A stretch of 64,000 nucleotides of DNA from Lachnospiraceae bacterium OM04-12BH (GTDB taxonomy: Bacteria > Bacillota > Clostridia > Lachnospirales > Lachnospiraceae), in NCBI GenBank assembly GCA_003490145.1, contig QULQ01000002.1, positions 189,016 to 253,015 of the forward strand, written 5' to 3'. The first letter of the stretch is position 1; the number at the start of each line of letters is the position of its first letter. Position numbers and translations under genes: made by a program. The notes under the pieces are model-generated. The model did no database searches. It saw only the letters and a list, made by a program, of their open reading frames with translations, and was not told where the DNA came from. Shown here one piece after another: positions 62,588 to 64,000 of the stretch.

Positions 62588-63298
62588 ATGTTAAAAACAT
62601 TAATTATTATTCCGGCTTACAATGAAGAGGGAAATATCGAAAAGGTGATAAATAATTTAGTTGAGAACTTTTCTCAGTATGACTATCTTATTGTTAATGA
62701 TGGCTCCACAGATAGGACGAAGCATATTTGCAGTCAGAAGAACTATCACGTGATTAATCTGGTGGTTAATATGGGAATCGGAGGGGCTGTTCAGACAGGA
62801 TATCGATATGCCAGAGAGAATAATTATGATGTGGCGGTACAGATTGACGGAGACGGTCAGCATGATGTGAGTTTTTTGCAGGGGATGTTGTCATTTATTG
62901 AAAATGGCGATGCAGATGTGGTGATTGGTTCCCGGTTTGTTGAAAAAGAAGGATTTCAATCGTCTGCGGTACGCAGGATAGGGATTAATTTTTTAAGCAT
63001 CCTTGGAAAGCTTCTTACGGGAGTTCGAGTGAGAGATATTACCAGTGGATACAGGGCGGTTAATGCCAAGTTTATTAATATTTTTGCGACGGATTATCCG
63101 GCTGACTATCCGGAACCAGAAGCAATGGTGATTACGGCTGTTTATGGGGGAAGAATACGAGAATATCCAGTTGTTATGAAAGAACGCGAATTTGGAACAA
63201 GTTCCATAACGTTTAAAAAAGCCTGTTATTATATGTGCAAAGTATCTTTGGCAATGATTATCCGAAGGATCAGCTTTGGAGTAAGGAGGCAGAAATGA
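62588..63298 (+). CDS. DPM1-like GT2 glycosyltransferase
   Basis: A 236-residue GT2 enzyme with LIIIPAYNEEGNIEKVI, VNDGSTDRTK, D87GDGQH92 and DITSGYRAVN, all standard for polyprenyl-phosphate sugar synthases. It has no C-terminal membrane helices. The next gene encodes a DUF2304 membrane protein whose start overlaps its stop (ATGA). This GT2-DUF2304 pairing is common in Gram-positive glycan loci, where the small membrane protein may anchor the enzyme. GGAAAGG lies before the ATG. It may serve a different sugar from the GtrB-like enzyme just upstream. Confidence 0.9.
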   Translation: MLKTLIIIPAYNEEGNIEKVINNLVENFSQYDYLIVNDGSTDRTKHICSQKNYHVINLVVNMGIGGAVQTGYRYARENNYDVAVQIDGDGQHDVSFLQGMLSFIENGDADVVIGSRFVEKEGFQSSAVRRIGINFLSILGKLLTGVRVRDITSGYRAVNAKFINIFATDYPADYPEPEAMVITAVYGGRIREYPVVMKEREFGTSSITFKKACYYMCKVSLAMIIRRISFGVRRQK

Positions 63299-63654
63299 TT
63301 CCGGTAACACTTCGAATAACACTTACCATAGCAGTAATCTGCTATTTTATCCTGATATTGCATTATTTAAAGAACAAAATGCTGGAATTAAAGTACACCC
63401 TGATATGGCTGGCTGCCGGAATCATTATGGGAGTATTAATTATTTTCCCGGAGCTTTTATCCGCTTTCATCAGACTGCTTGGTATTGAGAGCAATATGAA
63501 CGGATTATTTATTTTGTTTTTTGCATTTGTGATTATGACATTGATGACACTTACATCAATTGTGTCAAGACAAAATATGAAGATCCGCATATTAATACAG
63601 GAATTAAGTACTTTGGAAAAGAGGGTACGGGAACTGGAAAAGGATAAAGATTAA
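63295..63654 (+). CDS. DUF2304 family small membrane protein
   Basis: A 119-residue protein with three membrane helices (about 5-24, 33-52, 65-85) and a charged, coiled-coil-like C-terminus (about 88-119). The sequence YTLIWLAAGIIMGV and the overall size fit DUF2304, a family nearly always next to a DPM1-like GT2. A scaffold or flipping role for the polyprenyl-phosphate sugar is suggested by that neighbourhood but not shown. AAGGAGG just upstream fixes ATG 63295 and rules out a longer frame from 63235. Its last base is the first base of the next ATG (TAATG). Confidence 0.88.
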   Translation: MIPVTLRITLTIAVICYFILILHYLKNKMLELKYTLIWLAAGIIMGVLIIFPELLSAFIRLLGIESNMNGLFILFFAFVIMTLMTLTSIVSRQNMKIRILIQELSTLEKRVRELEKDKD

Positions 63655-63680
63655 TGGAAAATGCACTGATGATAATTTGA
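63654..63680 (+). other. Original start of the last gene, closed by an in-frame TGA
   Basis: ATG 63654 overlaps the DUF2304 stop and is in the same frame as the membrane protein that follows. After eight codons (MENALMII) a TGA at 63678-63680 ends the frame. If TGA were TGG (Trp) the reading would continue without a break into the hydrophobic helix after it. This looks like a recent nonsense change, a sequencing error, or a tiny leader peptide. Confidence 0.65.
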
Positions 63681-63689
63681 AGTTACGCT

Positions 63690-64000
63690 GTGCCACTACT
63701 GCTTAGTATCTGTATTGCACATAGTGTACACAAGCTATTAAAGATAAGGGCAGATATTGCATATCCTGTGGGGTATATGTTTTTCGGATTGGGAACATAT
63801 GTATTTGTGCTGTCTGGGATTACGATCACAACGAGCTATATTTTATTTTTTACTATCTTGGTTTTCACTGATATTGTATTTGCCGTTCAAGGAAAAATCT
63901 CTTACCGGTTCGAAAGAAAAGATATCGAAATAGCCATTGCTTTTATAGTATTATATACCTTTATTTTTCTTTTTGACTATAATCGTGGGTTTACTCATTG
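63690..64000 (+). CDS. Polytopic membrane protein, N-terminal part, cut by window end
   Basis: From GTG 63690 the frame stays open to the window edge, giving about 103 residues with three to four membrane helices (VPLLLSICIAHS, GYMFFGLGTYVFVLSGITI, then ILFFTILVFTDIVFA). A large membrane protein after the GT2-DUF2304 pair is usual, often a GT-C-like transferase, so that is the likely class. The natural start seems to be ATG 63654, but the in-frame TGA at 63678-63680 separates it from this part. Expression would need re-initiation at GTG 63690 or at a later ATG (63778). It may be a pseudogene; the rest of the gene lies outside the window. Confidence 0.6.
   Translation, partial: MPLLLSICIAHSVHKLLKIRADIAYPVGYMFFGLGTYVFVLSGITITTSYILFFTILVFTDIVFAVQGKISYRFERKDIEIAIAFIVLYTFIFLFDYNRGFTH

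Noticed and set aside
1..64000. CRISPR array, tRNA or rRNA genes, insertion sequences, phage genes
   Set aside because: No regular direct repeats, no tRNA-like cloverleaf with anticodon context, no rRNA sequence and no transposase or integrase motif was noticed on either strand by eye.

Overview
The window is one long glycan-biosynthesis locus. It holds about 53 genes packed almost end to end over 64 kb, with both outermost genes cut by the window edges. There is no rRNA, tRNA, CRISPR array, insertion sequence or phage gene that I can see, and no gene-free stretch longer than about 170 bases. Purine-rich Shine-Dalgarno sites, frequent ATGA/TGATG start-stop overlaps and the protein families suggest a Gram-positive anaerobe of the Clostridia, most likely a Lachnospiraceae gut commensal. 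That placement is inference from protein flavour, because no phylogenetic marker gene is present.

Layout. (1) 1-7136: the end of an O-antigen ligase/polymerase, then a Pgl-like set: membrane 4,6-dehydratase, PLP aminotransferase, small phosphoglycosyl transferase and a PglA-like glycosyltransferase. An ACC-deaminase-like PLP enzyme and an ATP-grasp ligase sit inside this set. It looks able to make an amino-dideoxy sugar, load it on undecaprenyl phosphate and extend it. (2) 7141-9453: a TviB/TviC pair expected to supply UDP-N-acetylgalactosaminuronic acid. (3) 9450-25839: a DUF2334 deacetylase-like protein, several GT4 and GT2 enzymes, two AsnB-type amidotransferases (uronic-acid amidation is a good guess), two tandem GT11 fucosyltransferases, and a GT2/FAD-protein/GT-C trio. 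(4) 25836-28462: a two-gene island on the minus strand (SGNH/DltD-like protein and MBOAT acyltransferase), the only genes pointing the other way. (5) 28629-45213: starts at a good sigma-70-type promoter. It carries GT-C-like membrane proteins, a PglK-like ABC flippase, GT11-like, DUF5672, GT17, GT4 and GT2 transferases, a pyruvyltransferase, a Wzx flippase, a DUF6056 protein, a GH105-like hydrolase and another GT11 enzyme. (6) 45236-64000: visibly more AT-rich. It has two Wzy-like polymerases (one with an extra C-terminal hairpin), a GT26-GT4 fusion, more GT4 enzymes, a GINT1-like propeller protein, a second PglK-like ABC flippase, three GT-C membrane proteins, two DPM1/GtrB-like GT2 enzymes, a DUF2304 protein and a final membrane protein interrupted near its start by an in-frame TGA.

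Working model. Sugars are activated in the cytosol, built on a polyprenyl-phosphate carrier by GT4/GT2/GT11/GT17 enzymes, and flipped by Wzx or the PglK-like transporters. Outside the membrane they are polymerised by Wzy-like proteins and decorated by GT-C enzymes (using polyprenyl-phosphate sugars), an MBOAT/SGNH acylation pair and possibly others. Three flippases and up to three Wzy/ligase-type proteins suggest more than one repeat-unit pathway joined in a single mosaic locus. GDP-fucose synthesis genes, which the fucosyltransferases would need, are not in this window.
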